NCBI GenBank assembly: GCA_036389155.1
Contig: DASVQN010000023.1
Location: 62,001-126,000 of the forward strand
Source: CADCVT01 sp036389155
GTDB taxonomy: Bacteria > Actinomycetota > Thermoleophilia > Solirubrobacterales > Solirubrobacteraceae
Length of the DNA stretch: 64,000 nt
Direction of reading: 5' to 3'
In this document: positions 6,887 through 15,622 of the stretch, one piece after another
Layout: every line of letters starts with the position of its first letter
How positions within the stretch are numbered: the stretch's first letter is position 1
Made by a program: the position numbers and the translations under genes
Notes under the pieces: generated by a model
The model's database searches: none
Seen by the model: only the letters and a program-made list of their open reading frames with translations
Told to the model about the DNA's origin: nothing

Positions 6887-8443
6887 CTAATCCCTCTTCC
6901 CGCGGCCGTAGAGCAGCCCGAAGACCTTGCCGAGCATCTTCGTGCGCCCCGCCTTGTAGGGGAACATGTGCAGGTCCTTCTTCGGGACGAACCGGCTGAG
7001 CATGATCGCCTGCTCGGCGCAGTACTTGCGGATGCCGCCCGCACCGTGGCGCGATCCGAGCCCGCTCGCCTTCCAGCCGCCCATCGGCAGCTCCATGACC
7101 GAGTAGTTGAGCATCGCGTCGTTGACGACGACGGCGCCCGCCTCGAGGCGGCGCGCGACCTGCTCGGCGCGGCGGATGTCCTTGCCGAACACCGACGCGG
7201 CGAGGCCGTACGGCGAGTCGTTCGCGAGCCGGATGGCCTCCTCGGCGTCGGCCACCTTCATGATCGGCAGCGTCGGCCCGAAGGTCTCCTCGGTCATCGC
7301 CTTCATCGTGTGGTCGACGTCGACCATCACCGTCGGCTCGAAGAACTGGCCCTCGCCCTCGCGGCGGTGGCCGCCCACGACGATCTTCGCGCCCTTGTCG
7401 ACCGCGTCCTTGACGTGGTCCTCGATGATCGTCATCTGCTTGGGGAAGGTGATCGCCCCGACCTCGACGCTGCCCGGCCCGCCCGACGGGTCGCCCTGGC
7501 GCAGCGTGCGCGCCTTCTCGGTGATCTTCGCGACGAACTCGTCGTAGACCGGCGCCTCGACGTACACGCGCTCGGTCGAGATGCACGTCTGGCCCGAGTT
7601 CTGCATCGAGTAGTACAGCGCCGCGTTCGCGGCCCGCTCGACGTCGGCGTCGGACAGGATGATCATCGGGTCCTTGCCGCCCAGCTCGAGCGAGACCGGC
7701 GTCAGCGTCTCGGCCGCGCGGGCCATGACCTTCTTGCCGGTCGCGGTGGAGCCGGTGAACATGACCATGTCGGCCTCGTCGACGAGCGCGGAGCCCGTCT
7801 CGCCGCGACCCGTCGCGATCTGCAGGACGTCGGCGGGCAGGCCGCACTCGCGCATCGCCTCGGCCATGAGGAGCGACGTGAGCGGCGTCTCCTCCGACGG
7901 CTTGAGGATGACGACGTTGCCGGCCATGAGCGCCGGGATGCAGTCGCCGAACGAGTTGGTCAGCGGGTAGTTCCACGGCCCGATGACGCCGATCAGCCCG
8001 AGCGGGGCGAAGCGGCGGTAGAGCTTGCGACCGGCGACGAGCGGCGTCGACGCCTTGATCTTCTCGTCGGCCAGGTACTCGCCGGCGTTCTTCGCCCAGA
8101 AGCCGAAGCCCGCGGCGGCGTAGGAGATCTCGGCGAGCTGCGCGTCCTCGTACGTCTTGCCGGTCTCGGAGACGATCGTCTGGATGACGCGCTCGCGGTT
8201 GTCGAGGACCCACTTCTGCGCGCGCAGCATGATGCGCGCACGGCCCTCGAAGCCGAGGGCCTCCCAGCCCGGCTGCGCGGCGCGCGCCTTGCGCGCCAGC
8301 TCGGACACCTGGTCGGCCGACAGGTTCGGGACGCGGCCGATCTCGCGGCCGGAGGCCGGGTTCGTGACGACGATCTCGTCGCCTGCGGCCGACGCGCCGT
8401 TGCCGGTCTGCTGCGGTCGGGCGCGTTCCTCGACGCCTGCCAT
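6887..8443 (-). CDS. Aldehyde dehydrogenase family protein
   Basis: 518 aa NAD(P)-dependent aldehyde dehydrogenase. Seen in order: FGPWNYPL-like signature (GPWNYPLTNS), TGSTATGKKVM cofactor loop, catalytic-Glu motif LELGGKD, catalytic-Cys motif NSGQTCIST, and the C-terminal MGGWKASGLGSRHG. It resembles the succinate-semialdehyde/aliphatic group. The start ATG 8443 is preceded by GGGGAG eight bases upstream; a TAGTGT box at 8492-8487 could be the -10. A longer upstream reading is Arg/His-rich and non-coding in style. Confidence 0.9.
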   Translation of the reverse strand: MAGVEERARPQQTGNGASAAGDEIVVTNPASGREIGRVPNLSADQVSELARKARAAQPGWEALGFEGRARIMLRAQKWVLDNRERVIQTIVSETGKTYEDAQLAEISYAAAGFGFWAKNAGEYLADEKIKASTPLVAGRKLYRRFAPLGLIGVIGPWNYPLTNSFGDCIPALMAGNVVILKPSEETPLTSLLMAEAMRECGLPADVLQIATGRGETGSALVDEADMVMFTGSTATGKKVMARAAETLTPVSLELGGKDPMIILSDADVERAANAALYYSMQNSGQTCISTERVYVEAPVYDEFVAKITEKARTLRQGDPSGGPGSVEVGAITFPKQMTIIEDHVKDAVDKGAKIVVGGHRREGEGQFFEPTVMVDVDHTMKAMTEETFGPTLPIMKVADAEEAIRLANDSPYGLAASVFGKDIRRAEQVARRLEAGAVVVNDAMLNYSVMELPMGGWKASGLGSRHGAGGIRKYCAEQAIMLSRFVPKKDLHMFPYKAGRTKMLGKVFGLLYGRGKRD

Positions 8444-8517
8444 GTGACCTGCTCCCCTCGGTGAAGACGTGCTGGCTGAGCGGCCAACACTAGCGCTCAC
8501 CGCGCGACCGGGAGCCT

Positions 8518-8979
8518 CTAGATGTTGAGGTCGACGCCCTCGATCGTGATGTCGTCGACCGGCTTGTCGCCCGCGCCGGTGCGCGTGCCCTCGATGCGGT
8601 CGACGACGTCCATGCCCTCGACGACGCGGCCGAAGACCGTGTGCTTGCCGTCGAGCCACGGCGCCTCGTCGGTGGTGACGATGAAGAACTGCGAGCCGTT
8701 CGTGTTCGGGCCGGCGTTCGCCATCGCGAGCGCGCCGCGCACGACCTTGTGGTCGTTGAACTCGTCCTCGAACGTGTAGCCCGGGCCGCCGGTGCCCGTG
8801 CCGGTCGGGTCACCGCCCTGGATCATGAAGTCCTTGATCACGCGGTGGAAGATCACGCCGTCGTAGAAACCCTCGCCGGCGAGCTTCGTGAAGTTGCCGA
8901 CGGTCTTCGGCGCGTCCTCCTCGAAGAGCTCGATCTGGATCGGGCCCTCGGACGTGCGCATGGTGGCCATGGTCGGCAT
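8518..8979 (-). CDS. Cyclophilin-type peptidyl-prolyl isomerase
   Basis: 153 aa cytoplasmic cyclophilin without signal peptide. Family motifs: TVGNFTKLAGEGFYDGVIFH, HRVIKDFMIQGGDPTGTGTG and GPNTNGSQFFIVT, with the catalytic Arg in FHRVI and the Gln/Phe/His residues of the pocket (IQGG, FFI, LDGKHTVFG). Translation starts directly after the upstream gene's stop (TAGATG), so the two are coupled. Internal ATGs at codons 4 and 7 are alternative starts. Confidence 0.93.
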   Translation of the reverse strand: MPTMATMRTSEGPIQIELFEEDAPKTVGNFTKLAGEGFYDGVIFHRVIKDFMIQGGDPTGTGTGGPGYTFEDEFNDHKVVRGALAMANAGPNTNGSQFFIVTTDEAPWLDGKHTVFGRVVEGMDVVDRIEGTRTGAGDKPVDDITIEGVDLNI

Positions 8980-10056
8980 CTACGGCTTCTTCCTCAGCAG
9001 GGACAGCTCGGGGATCATGACCTTCGTGTCCGCCGGCTGGTCGGTGAACCAGACGAGGATGTGGTGGTAGGTGCCGCCGACGTTCAGCTTCTCGTCGGTG
9101 CCGAAGTCGCGCGTGGTGTCGAGCTTCGTCCAGTACTTGGTCGCGCCCGGCGCCTGCTCGGGCGCGGTGCCGAGCTTCGAGCCGTAGACCTCGACCGTGA
9201 AGCCGGGCGTGCCGGCCTGCAGGCGCAGCTTGTCGATCGCCTTCGCCTTGTCGAGGCTGACGAGCAGGCCGATGTCGACCATGCCGTCCTCGCCGGCCGG
9301 AGCCTCCCACGCCGTCTTCAGGCGGCCGTCGATCGCGTCGGCGGGGTCGCCGGTCAGCCCGCCGGAGCGGTCCATCGGGTCGAAGGTCGACGCCGCGTCC
9401 GGGCTCAGCCCGATCACCGGGTTGAACCGCTTGACGTCGGCCGGCGTGCCCTCGTCCTCGGAGTCCGTCGTGTTGCCGCTCGTGTCCGGCGTGCTGGAGC
9501 CGGTGGACGGCGTCGAGCTGCCGCCGGTGAAGTTGTCGCCGCTGTCGTCGGACGAGTCGCTGCTCGGGGTGGGCGCGGGCGTGCTCTTCGGGGCCTTCGA
9601 CGGCTTCGGCGTGTCGGCGTCGCCGCTCGGCGCGGGGACGCTCGGCGTCGTCTCGGCCGGAGCGGGCGCCGCGGAGGCCGGCGGCGTCGGCACGACCGGC
9701 TGCGCGCTCGCCGGCGGCGGCGCGGAGGCCTCGTTCTCGGCGTCCTTGGAGAGGGCGGCGTAGGCCGCGGCGACGGCGCCGGCGGCCAGCAGGGCGACGA
9801 TGCCGACGACGACCAGCGCGGCGCGCCAGCCCGGGCGGGCGGTGATCCGGCCCGGCTGGGCCGTGCCGCACTCCAGGCACCAGTCCTGCCCCTCGGCGAG
9901 CAGCGCGGCGCAGCTCACGCACAGGCGCGAGGCGTCGTCCGGGACGACGACGTCGGGCACCGGGGCGACCGGCGGGGTCGCGCCGGGCGCAGCGACCGTC
10001 GTGTCGACGGGCGCCTCTGCGGTGTCGCTCTTGGGGTTCTCGATCGTGCCGGCCAT
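8980..10056 (-). CDS. Zinc-ribbon, single-pass membrane protein with extracytoplasmic discoidin-like domain
   Basis: 358 aa. The cytoplasmic N-terminus carries two CxxC pairs (LCVSCAALL, WCLECGTAQ; about residues 45-68), a likely zinc ribbon. One membrane helix follows (ALVVVGIVALLAAGAVAAAY), then about 110 residues rich in Pro, Ser, Thr and Asp, and a C-terminal beta-sandwich-like domain with AIDGRLKTAWEAP and GFTVEVYGS, the layout of discoidin (F5/8C) modules. A GAGGAG Shine-Dalgarno is five bases before ATG 10056. It is coupled to the cyclophilin. A surface-sensing or carbohydrate-binding role is inference. Confidence 0.75.
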   Translation of the reverse strand: MAGTIENPKSDTAEAPVDTTVAAPGATPPVAPVPDVVVPDDASRLCVSCAALLAEGQDWCLECGTAQPGRITARPGWRAALVVVGIVALLAAGAVAAAYAALSKDAENEASAPPPASAQPVVPTPPASAAPAPAETTPSVPAPSGDADTPKPSKAPKSTPAPTPSSDSSDDSGDNFTGGSSTPSTGSSTPDTSGNTTDSEDEGTPADVKRFNPVIGLSPDAASTFDPMDRSGGLTGDPADAIDGRLKTAWEAPAGEDGMVDIGLLVSLDKAKAIDKLRLQAGTPGFTVEVYGSKLGTAPEQAPGATKYWTKLDTTRDFGTDEKLNVGGTYHHILVWFTDQPADTKVMIPELSLLRKKP

Positions 10057-10087
10057 GGTCTCCTCGAAGGAACGCGAGATCGACAGG

Positions 10088-11494
10088 CTAGTTGCGCGCG
10101 GGCTCGACTTCCAAACGTCTTCCGCGCATGGCGTCGCAAATGCGCTCCACGTCCGCCTCGGGAACGTGCAGGAGCGAGAAGCGCTCGAGCACCCGGACGT
10201 CGCGCACGGCCTCGCCGTCCAGGCCCGTGTCGGCCGTCACCGCATGCACGAGATCGGCCACCTCGAAGCCCTCCGCGCGCCCGCCCGCGGCGATCAGCGT
10301 CACGAACCGCTCGTCCCCGTCCGGCGACTGGTGCGGCTTGGTGTGGCGACGCGGGCGCTCCTCGATCTTCGACGGCGCGACATGCGCCCCCTCGGCCCAC
10401 GGCGAGATGCCGATCCCGATGTGCTTCTCGATCGCCTCGAGCTCGCGCTTCTGCCGCGGCTCGACGAACGTGATCGCCCGGCCGGAGCGCCCGACGCGGC
10501 CCGTCCGGCCGATCCGGTGGACGTAGACGTCCGGCGAGGTCGGGACGTCGAAGTTCACGACGTGCGTGACGGTGGAGATGTCGAGCCCGCGCGCGGCGAC
10601 GTCCGTCGCCACGAGGATCGGCACCCGGCCGCCCTTGAACGAGAGCATCACGCCGTCGCGCGAGCCCTGCGACATGTCGCCGTGCAGGGCCTTGACGTTC
10701 AGCCCGCGATCGCGCAGCTTGCGGTAGAGCTGGTCGGTGCGGATCTTCGTCCGCACGAACACGATCGCCTGGTCGGGCTTCTCGGCCCGCAGCACCTCGA
10801 CGAGCTTGTCGGCCTTGTCCGCCGGCTTGACCTCGAGCTGGAACTGCTCGACGGAGTCGACCGTCATCGTCGCCGACTGCACCTTGATGTGCTCGGGCTC
10901 GTAGAGGTAGCGGTCGGCCAGCGCGCGGATCGGCGGCGGCATCGTCGCGCTGAAGAGCGCGGTCTGGCGGCTGTTCGGCGTCTGGGCGAGGATCTTCTCG
11001 ACGTCCTCCAGGAAGCCCAGGTCGAGCATCTCGTCGGCCTCGTCGAGCACGACGAACCGGCACGAGCTGAGGATCAGCGACGCGCGGCCCATGAGGTCCA
11101 TCACGCGGCCGACGGTCCCGACGACGATCTGCCCGCCGGCGCGCAGCTGCGCCTGCTGGGTGCGGATCGGCGCGCCGCCGAAGGTCGCGACGACGTCGAC
11201 GCCCCGGCGCTGGCCGTAGGCGCGCAGCGCCTGGGTCACCTGGATGCACAGCTCGCGCGTCGGGGTGAGGACGAGCGCCTGGACCTCGTTGATGGAGGGG
11301 TCGACGTACTCGATCATCGGCAGCCCGAAGGCGGCCGTCTTGCCGGAGCCGGTCTGCGCCTGCCCGATGACGTCGCGACCCTCCAGCATCGGGGGGATCG
11401 CCTGCTCCTGGATGGGGCTCGGCTGTTCGTACCCGACGTCGTGGAGGGCCTCGAGCGTCTCCGCGGAGAGGCCGAGTTCGGCAAAGGTGGTCAC
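10088..11494 (-). CDS. DEAD-box ATP-dependent RNA helicase
   Basis: 468 aa. Q motif (GYEQPSPIQEQAIP), Walker A AQTGSGKT, Ia PTRELCIQ, DEAD box (VLDEADEMLD), SAT, and helicase C motifs including VATDVAARGLDI and HRIGRTGRVGRSG are intact. After the helicase core a DbpA/CsdA-like RNA-binding domain is visible (VTLIAAGGRAEGFEVADLV onward, last ~75 residues). GTG 11494 is preferred over GTG 11497 because TAAGCT lies six bases upstream of it, the leaderless spacing. Probable role in ribosome assembly or RNA decay at low temperature. Confidence 0.92.
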   Translation of the reverse strand: MTTFAELGLSAETLEALHDVGYEQPSPIQEQAIPPMLEGRDVIGQAQTGSGKTAAFGLPMIEYVDPSINEVQALVLTPTRELCIQVTQALRAYGQRRGVDVVATFGGAPIRTQQAQLRAGGQIVVGTVGRVMDLMGRASLILSSCRFVVLDEADEMLDLGFLEDVEKILAQTPNSRQTALFSATMPPPIRALADRYLYEPEHIKVQSATMTVDSVEQFQLEVKPADKADKLVEVLRAEKPDQAIVFVRTKIRTDQLYRKLRDRGLNVKALHGDMSQGSRDGVMLSFKGGRVPILVATDVAARGLDISTVTHVVNFDVPTSPDVYVHRIGRTGRVGRSGRAITFVEPRQKRELEAIEKHIGIGISPWAEGAHVAPSKIEERPRRHTKPHQSPDGDERFVTLIAAGGRAEGFEVADLVHAVTADTGLDGEAVRDVRVLERFSLLHVPEADVERICDAMRGRRLEVEPARN

Positions 11495-11577
11495 CACTGG
11501 AGCTTAGGACGGCGCGCGCGGGGCCCGCGCGGGGCCTCGCGGTGACCCGGCGTCAGGGGGTCGTACCCTGCTGCGTC

Positions 11578-14346
11578 GTGATCGTCGGACGGACCCGCGA
11601 GCGAAGCGAGCTGGAGGCCGTGCTGGAGGCCGCCCGGGAGGGCCGCAGCACCGTCGTCGTCCTGCATGGCGAGGCCGGGATCGGCAAGAGCACGCTGCTC
11701 GACCAGACGGTCGAGGCGGCGTCCGGGTTCAGGGTCCTGCGGGCGCGGGGCTATGAGTCCGAGAGCGACATCCCGTTCGCGGGGCTGCTCGACCTCCTCA
11801 GCCCGGTCCTGCACCTCCTCGACCGGATCCCGCCCGCCCAGGCGGCCGCGCTGCGCGGGTCGCTCGCGCTCGGCGACCCGGTCCCGCACGACCAGTTCGC
11901 CGTGCCCGCCGGCGTCCTGAGCCTGCTGAGCGCGGCCGCCGAGGAGCAGCCGCTGCTCGTCGTCGTCGACGACGTCCAGTGGCTCGACAGCGCGTCGGGC
12001 GACGCGCTCCTCTTCGCCGCGCGCCGCCTCGGGCAGGAGGGCATCGCCATGCTCGCCGCCGCGCGCGACGGCGAGGGCGTGGATCCGCGCAGCACCGGCC
12101 TGCCCCGCATGCACGTCGGCTCGCTCGAGCCGGACAGCGCACGCGAGCTGCTGCTGTCGCGCGCGGGAGCCGTCGCCGAGACCGTCGCCGACCACCTGCT
12201 CGAGGCGGCGGCCGGCAACCCGCTGGCGCTGATCGAGATCCCGACGATCCTCGACGAGCGCCAGCTCGCCGGGCGCGAGCCGCTGCCCGCGCCGCTGCCG
12301 CCGGGGTCGAGCGTCGAGGGCGCCTTCCGCCGCCAGCTCGAGCGGCTCCCCGAGGAGACCCGGCGCGCCCTCCTCGTCGTGGCGGCTATGCAGACGGGGC
12401 GCGTGGACGTCCTGCACGAGGCGCTGGAGCGGATGGGGATCGACCGCGCGTGCCTGGACGTCGCGGAGGAGGCCGGCGTCGTCGGCGTCGAGGGCGGGCG
12501 CATGCACTTCCGCCACCCGCTGCTGCGCGCGACCGTGTACCACGCGGCCTCGGCGCCCGACCGGCGCGCCGTGCACGACATGCTCGCCGAGGTCGCGCCG
12601 GACGCCCGGCGGCGCGCCTGGCACATGGCGCACGCGGCGGTGGCGCCCGACGAGACCGTCGCGTCGGCGCTGGAGGCGGCCGGCCGCGACGCACGCGAAC
12701 GCGGCGGGCACAGCGCCGCGGCGGCGGCGTTCGCCCGGGCGGCGGAGCTGAGCGTCGACGACGAGCGGCGCGCGCGGCGCGACCTGGAGGCGGCCGGCGA
12801 CTTCACGCTGGCGGCGCAGTTCGACAAGGCGCTCGCGCTGCTCGACGACGGGCTGGCGCTGACCAGCGATCCCCTCCTCAGGACCGACCTGCGCCGGGCG
12901 CGCGGACACCTCGAGCTGCGCCGCGGCGCGCCGCTGGCGGCGAACGCGGTGCTGACGGAGGAGGCCGAGTGGCTGGAGGCCCAGGGCGACCGTGCGCGGG
13001 CCGCGACGACGCTGATCGAGGCGAGCGTCGCCCACATGATGACCGGCGACATGGTCGCGCTCGGCGAGGGCGCGCGGCGGGCGCGGGCGCTCGCGCACGA
13101 GGTCGCCCCGCCGGTCGAGCTGCTCGCGACGGTGATCGAGGCGGAGACGCTGCTCGCGCTCGGCCGCACCGAGGAGGGCGAGGCGCTGCTCGCGCCGTGC
13201 CTGCCGTTCCTGCTCCAGGGCGACCCGCTCGCGACGGGGCTGCCGGAGGTCGTGGGTATGGCCGCGCAGTGCTCGGTCTGGGTGGAGCAGTGGGATCGCG
13301 CGCATACGATCCTCGACCGGCTGGTGCGTGCCGCGCGGGACGCGTCGGCGGTCGGCCTGTTGATCTATCCCCTGGCCGCCCGCTCGCACCTCGAGTTCCG
13401 CGTCGGCCGCTGGGCCGCCGCGATGGCCGACGCCGGGGAGTCGGTCGAGCTCGCGCGCGAGACCGGGCAGCTCGGCCTGATGGCCCATAGCCTCACCGCG
13501 CTCGCCCGCGTCGAGTCCGCGATCGGCCGCAGCGAGGAGGCGCAGCGCAACGGCCGCCAGTCGCTCGACATCTGCCGCGCGATGGGCGGCGACGCGATCC
13601 GCGTCTACGCGCTCTCGGTCCTGGCCTTCGACGACCTTGCCGGCGGCCGGGTCGAGTCGGCGATCGAGCTGCTCGACGAGGCGACCGAGGTCGCGGACCG
13701 CCTCCACATGGACGAGCCCGCGCTCGTGCAGTGGGCGCCCGACCACGTCGAGGCGCTGGCGCGCAACGGGCAGACGGAGCGGGCGAACGAGGCCCTGGCG
13801 CGGTTCGTGCGCCAGGCCGAGCGGACGAAGCGCACCTGGGCCCTCGCCGCCGCGGCGCGCTGCCGCGGCCTGCTGGCCGACGAGGGCTTCGCGGCGCACT
13901 TCGGCGAGGCGCTGAAGTGGCACGAGCACGACGGCCAGCCGTTCGAGCGCGCTCGCACGCAGCTCGCCTACGCCGAGCGCCTGCGCCGGGCGCGCCAGCG
14001 GGCGGAGGCGCGGCCGCTGTTGTCAGAGGCGCTCGACACGTTCGAGCGGCTCGGGGCGCGGCCGTGGGCGGAGCGCTGCCGCGCCGAGCTGACCGCCACC
14101 GGCGGCCCCTCCGGCCCGCGCGCGGACGCGTCGCGCGCCGACGAGCTGACGCCGCAGGAGCTGAAGATCGCCCTCCTCGTCGCGCAGGGGATGACGAACC
14201 GCGAGGTCGCGGCGTCGCTGTTCCTGTCGCCGAAGACGATCGAGCACCACTTGAGCGCGATCTACCGCAAGCTCGACGTCCGGTCGCGGACGCAGCTCGC
14301 GCGGCTCCTGGCCGAGGAGCGGCCGGCGAGCGCGGCGGCGGCCTAG
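11578..14346 (+). CDS. Large LuxR-family (LAL/MalT-like) ATPase regulator
   Basis: 922 aa. N-terminal STAND-type ATPase: Walker A GEAGIGKSTLLD (about residues 32-43), Walker B VVVVDDVQWLDS. The middle is a long helical TPR-like superhelix. The C-terminal LuxR helix-turn-helix includes LTPQELKIALLVAQGMTNRE and SPKTIEHHLSAIYRKLDV. GTG 11578 is chosen because family members begin at IVGRTRERSEL, and TACCCT (11564-11569) is eight bases upstream. Divergent from the helicase gene. Ligand and regulon unknown. Confidence 0.9.
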   Translation: MIVGRTRERSELEAVLEAAREGRSTVVVLHGEAGIGKSTLLDQTVEAASGFRVLRARGYESESDIPFAGLLDLLSPVLHLLDRIPPAQAAALRGSLALGDPVPHDQFAVPAGVLSLLSAAAEEQPLLVVVDDVQWLDSASGDALLFAARRLGQEGIAMLAAARDGEGVDPRSTGLPRMHVGSLEPDSARELLLSRAGAVAETVADHLLEAAAGNPLALIEIPTILDERQLAGREPLPAPLPPGSSVEGAFRRQLERLPEETRRALLVVAAMQTGRVDVLHEALERMGIDRACLDVAEEAGVVGVEGGRMHFRHPLLRATVYHAASAPDRRAVHDMLAEVAPDARRRAWHMAHAAVAPDETVASALEAAGRDARERGGHSAAAAAFARAAELSVDDERRARRDLEAAGDFTLAAQFDKALALLDDGLALTSDPLLRTDLRRARGHLELRRGAPLAANAVLTEEAEWLEAQGDRARAATTLIEASVAHMMTGDMVALGEGARRARALAHEVAPPVELLATVIEAETLLALGRTEEGEALLAPCLPFLLQGDPLATGLPEVVGMAAQCSVWVEQWDRAHTILDRLVRAARDASAVGLLIYPLAARSHLEFRVGRWAAAMADAGESVELARETGQLGLMAHSLTALARVESAIGRSEEAQRNGRQSLDICRAMGGDAIRVYALSVLAFDDLAGGRVESAIELLDEATEVADRLHMDEPALVQWAPDHVEALARNGQTERANEALARFVRQAERTKRTWALAAAARCRGLLADEGFAAHFGEALKWHEHDGQPFERARTQLAYAERLRRARQRAEARPLLSEALDTFERLGARPWAERCRAELTATGGPSGPRADASRADELTPQELKIALLVAQGMTNREVAASLFLSPKTIEHHLSAIYRKLDVRSRTQLARLLAEERPASAAAA

Positions 14347-14409
14347 CGCGTCGTTCGTTCTGGTGGCGCTCCGCCCCGATCGCCCCGCTTCACGCGGCCG
14401 CTCCGATTG

Positions 14410-14611
14410 GGCTGGTGAGGGTGTCGGGTGCGAGGTGTCGGTGGCGCTCAACTGCGCCCATAACGCGACACTCGCGGGCTGACTCTCCGTCAGTGTGCAG
14501 TTAGCGGCGCTATAGCCCCCATAACGCGACACACCCCTCGGCGGCGTCCATCGAGTGTGACGTTATGGGGGTCCGCCACGAACGTCGAACCTGCCGACAC
14601 CCTCACCAGCC
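14410..14611. repeat. 202-bp MITE-like element with 18-bp perfect terminal inverted repeats
   Basis: The gap between the LuxR-type gene and the oxidoreductase gene (14347-14639) holds no gene. GGCTGGTGAGGGTGTCGG (14410-14427) is repeated inverted, without mismatch, at 14594-14611. Inside, CCCATAACGCGACAC occurs twice directly (14457-14471 and 14518-14532), and a second inverted pair, 17-bp arms with two mismatches, lies at 14516-14532 and 14555-14571. No transposase ORF and no obvious target duplication. It is either a small non-autonomous element or a structured intergenic repeat family. Confidence 0.7.
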
Positions 14612-14639
14612 GCAGTAAACGCCGAGACGACGACGACGC

Positions 14640-15590
14640 TCAACGGGAGACATCGAGCGTGACCTTGCCCGACGTCTTCCGTCCGACGAGATCCTCCTGC
14701 GCCCGACGCGCGTCCGACAGCGCGTACGTCGGGCCGACCACCACGCGGATCTCGCCGGACGCCGCCCGCGCGAAGACGTCCGCCAGCGCCTCCTCGAACA
14801 TCGCGTCCGTCAGGTGGTTCATCCAGAACCCGACGACCGCGTGGCTGCGCTTGAGCAGCGACCCGGTGCGGACCTCGACCTGCTCGCGCGAGGAGATCCC
14901 GTAGACGACGAGCCGGCCGAACGGCGCGAGCGCCCGCAGCGACTGCGAGAACACCTCGCCCCCGGCCGCCTCGAGCACGACGTCGACCGGCTGGCCCTCG
15001 TTGGCCTCGAGGAGGCGATCGGCCATGCCGTCCGGGTCGGAGTCGGTCGCCGCGTCCGCGCCGAGCTCGAGCGCCAGCGAGCGCCGCTCCTCGCTGCCGG
15101 CCGTCGCGATCACGCGCCCCGCGCCGAACGCCTTCGCGAGCTGGACGCACAGCGACCCCGTCCCGCCCGCCGCGGACTGCACGACGACCGACTCGCCCTC
15201 GCGCAGCCGCGCCGAGGTCCGGTACAGGTGCCAGGCCGTCGTCCCCTGGATCAGCAGCGCGAGCGCGGCTGCCTCCTCGAGCCCCTCGGGGAGCGGGACG
15301 ACCGACGACTCCGGCGCGACCGCGTACTCCGCGTAGCCGCCTTTGCCGGGGAGGCGGGCGACGACGCGCTCGCCGGTGTCCTCGCGCACGCCCGCGACCT
15401 CGGTCCCGGGGATCAGCGGGAGGTCGTGCCGCGCGATGTACTTGTTCTCGCGGGTGTGGGTGTCGGCGAAGTTCAGGCCCGCCCGCGTCACGCGGACGAG
15501 GACCTCGCCCGCCACAGGCTCCGGCCGCGGGACGTCGGCGAGCTCGAGCACCTCGGGCCCGCCGAACTCGGTGATCTGGACGGCTCTCAT
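14640..15590 (-). CDS. Zinc-free quinone oxidoreductase (MDR superfamily)
   Basis: 316 aa NADPH:quinone reductase-like member of the medium-chain dehydrogenase/reductase superfamily. The GroES-like N-terminal half contains AGLNFADTHTREN and PGTEVAGV; the Rossmann half contains AAGGTGSLCVQLAKAFGA as the nucleotide motif. Zinc-binding Cys residues are absent, as in QOR. The start ATG 15590 has TAGCGT about ten bases upstream (minus strand), in a 32-bp gap that also serves the divergent kinase gene. Confidence 0.88.
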   Translation of the reverse strand: MRAVQITEFGGPEVLELADVPRPEPVAGEVLVRVTRAGLNFADTHTRENKYIARHDLPLIPGTEVAGVREDTGERVVARLPGKGGYAEYAVAPESSVVPLPEGLEEAAALALLIQGTTAWHLYRTSARLREGESVVVQSAAGGTGSLCVQLAKAFGAGRVIATAGSEERRSLALELGADAATDSDPDGMADRLLEANEGQPVDVVLEAAGGEVFSQSLRALAPFGRLVVYGISSREQVEVRTGSLLKRSHAVVGFWMNHLTDAMFEEALADVFARAASGEIRVVVGPTYALSDARRAQEDLVGRKTSGKVTLDVSR

Positions 15591-15622
15591 CGGGAGCGGG
15601 ACGCTAGCCTCCTGCGCCGCCC

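Noticed and set aside
11491..13929. 812-codon frame antisense to the LuxR-type gene
   Set aside because: Arg/Leu/Val-rich shadow with no motifs; the plus strand has Walker and HTH motifs.
14516..14571. Simple intrinsic terminator
   Set aside because: Arms are good but there is no T tract, and it is nested in a larger inverted-repeat element.
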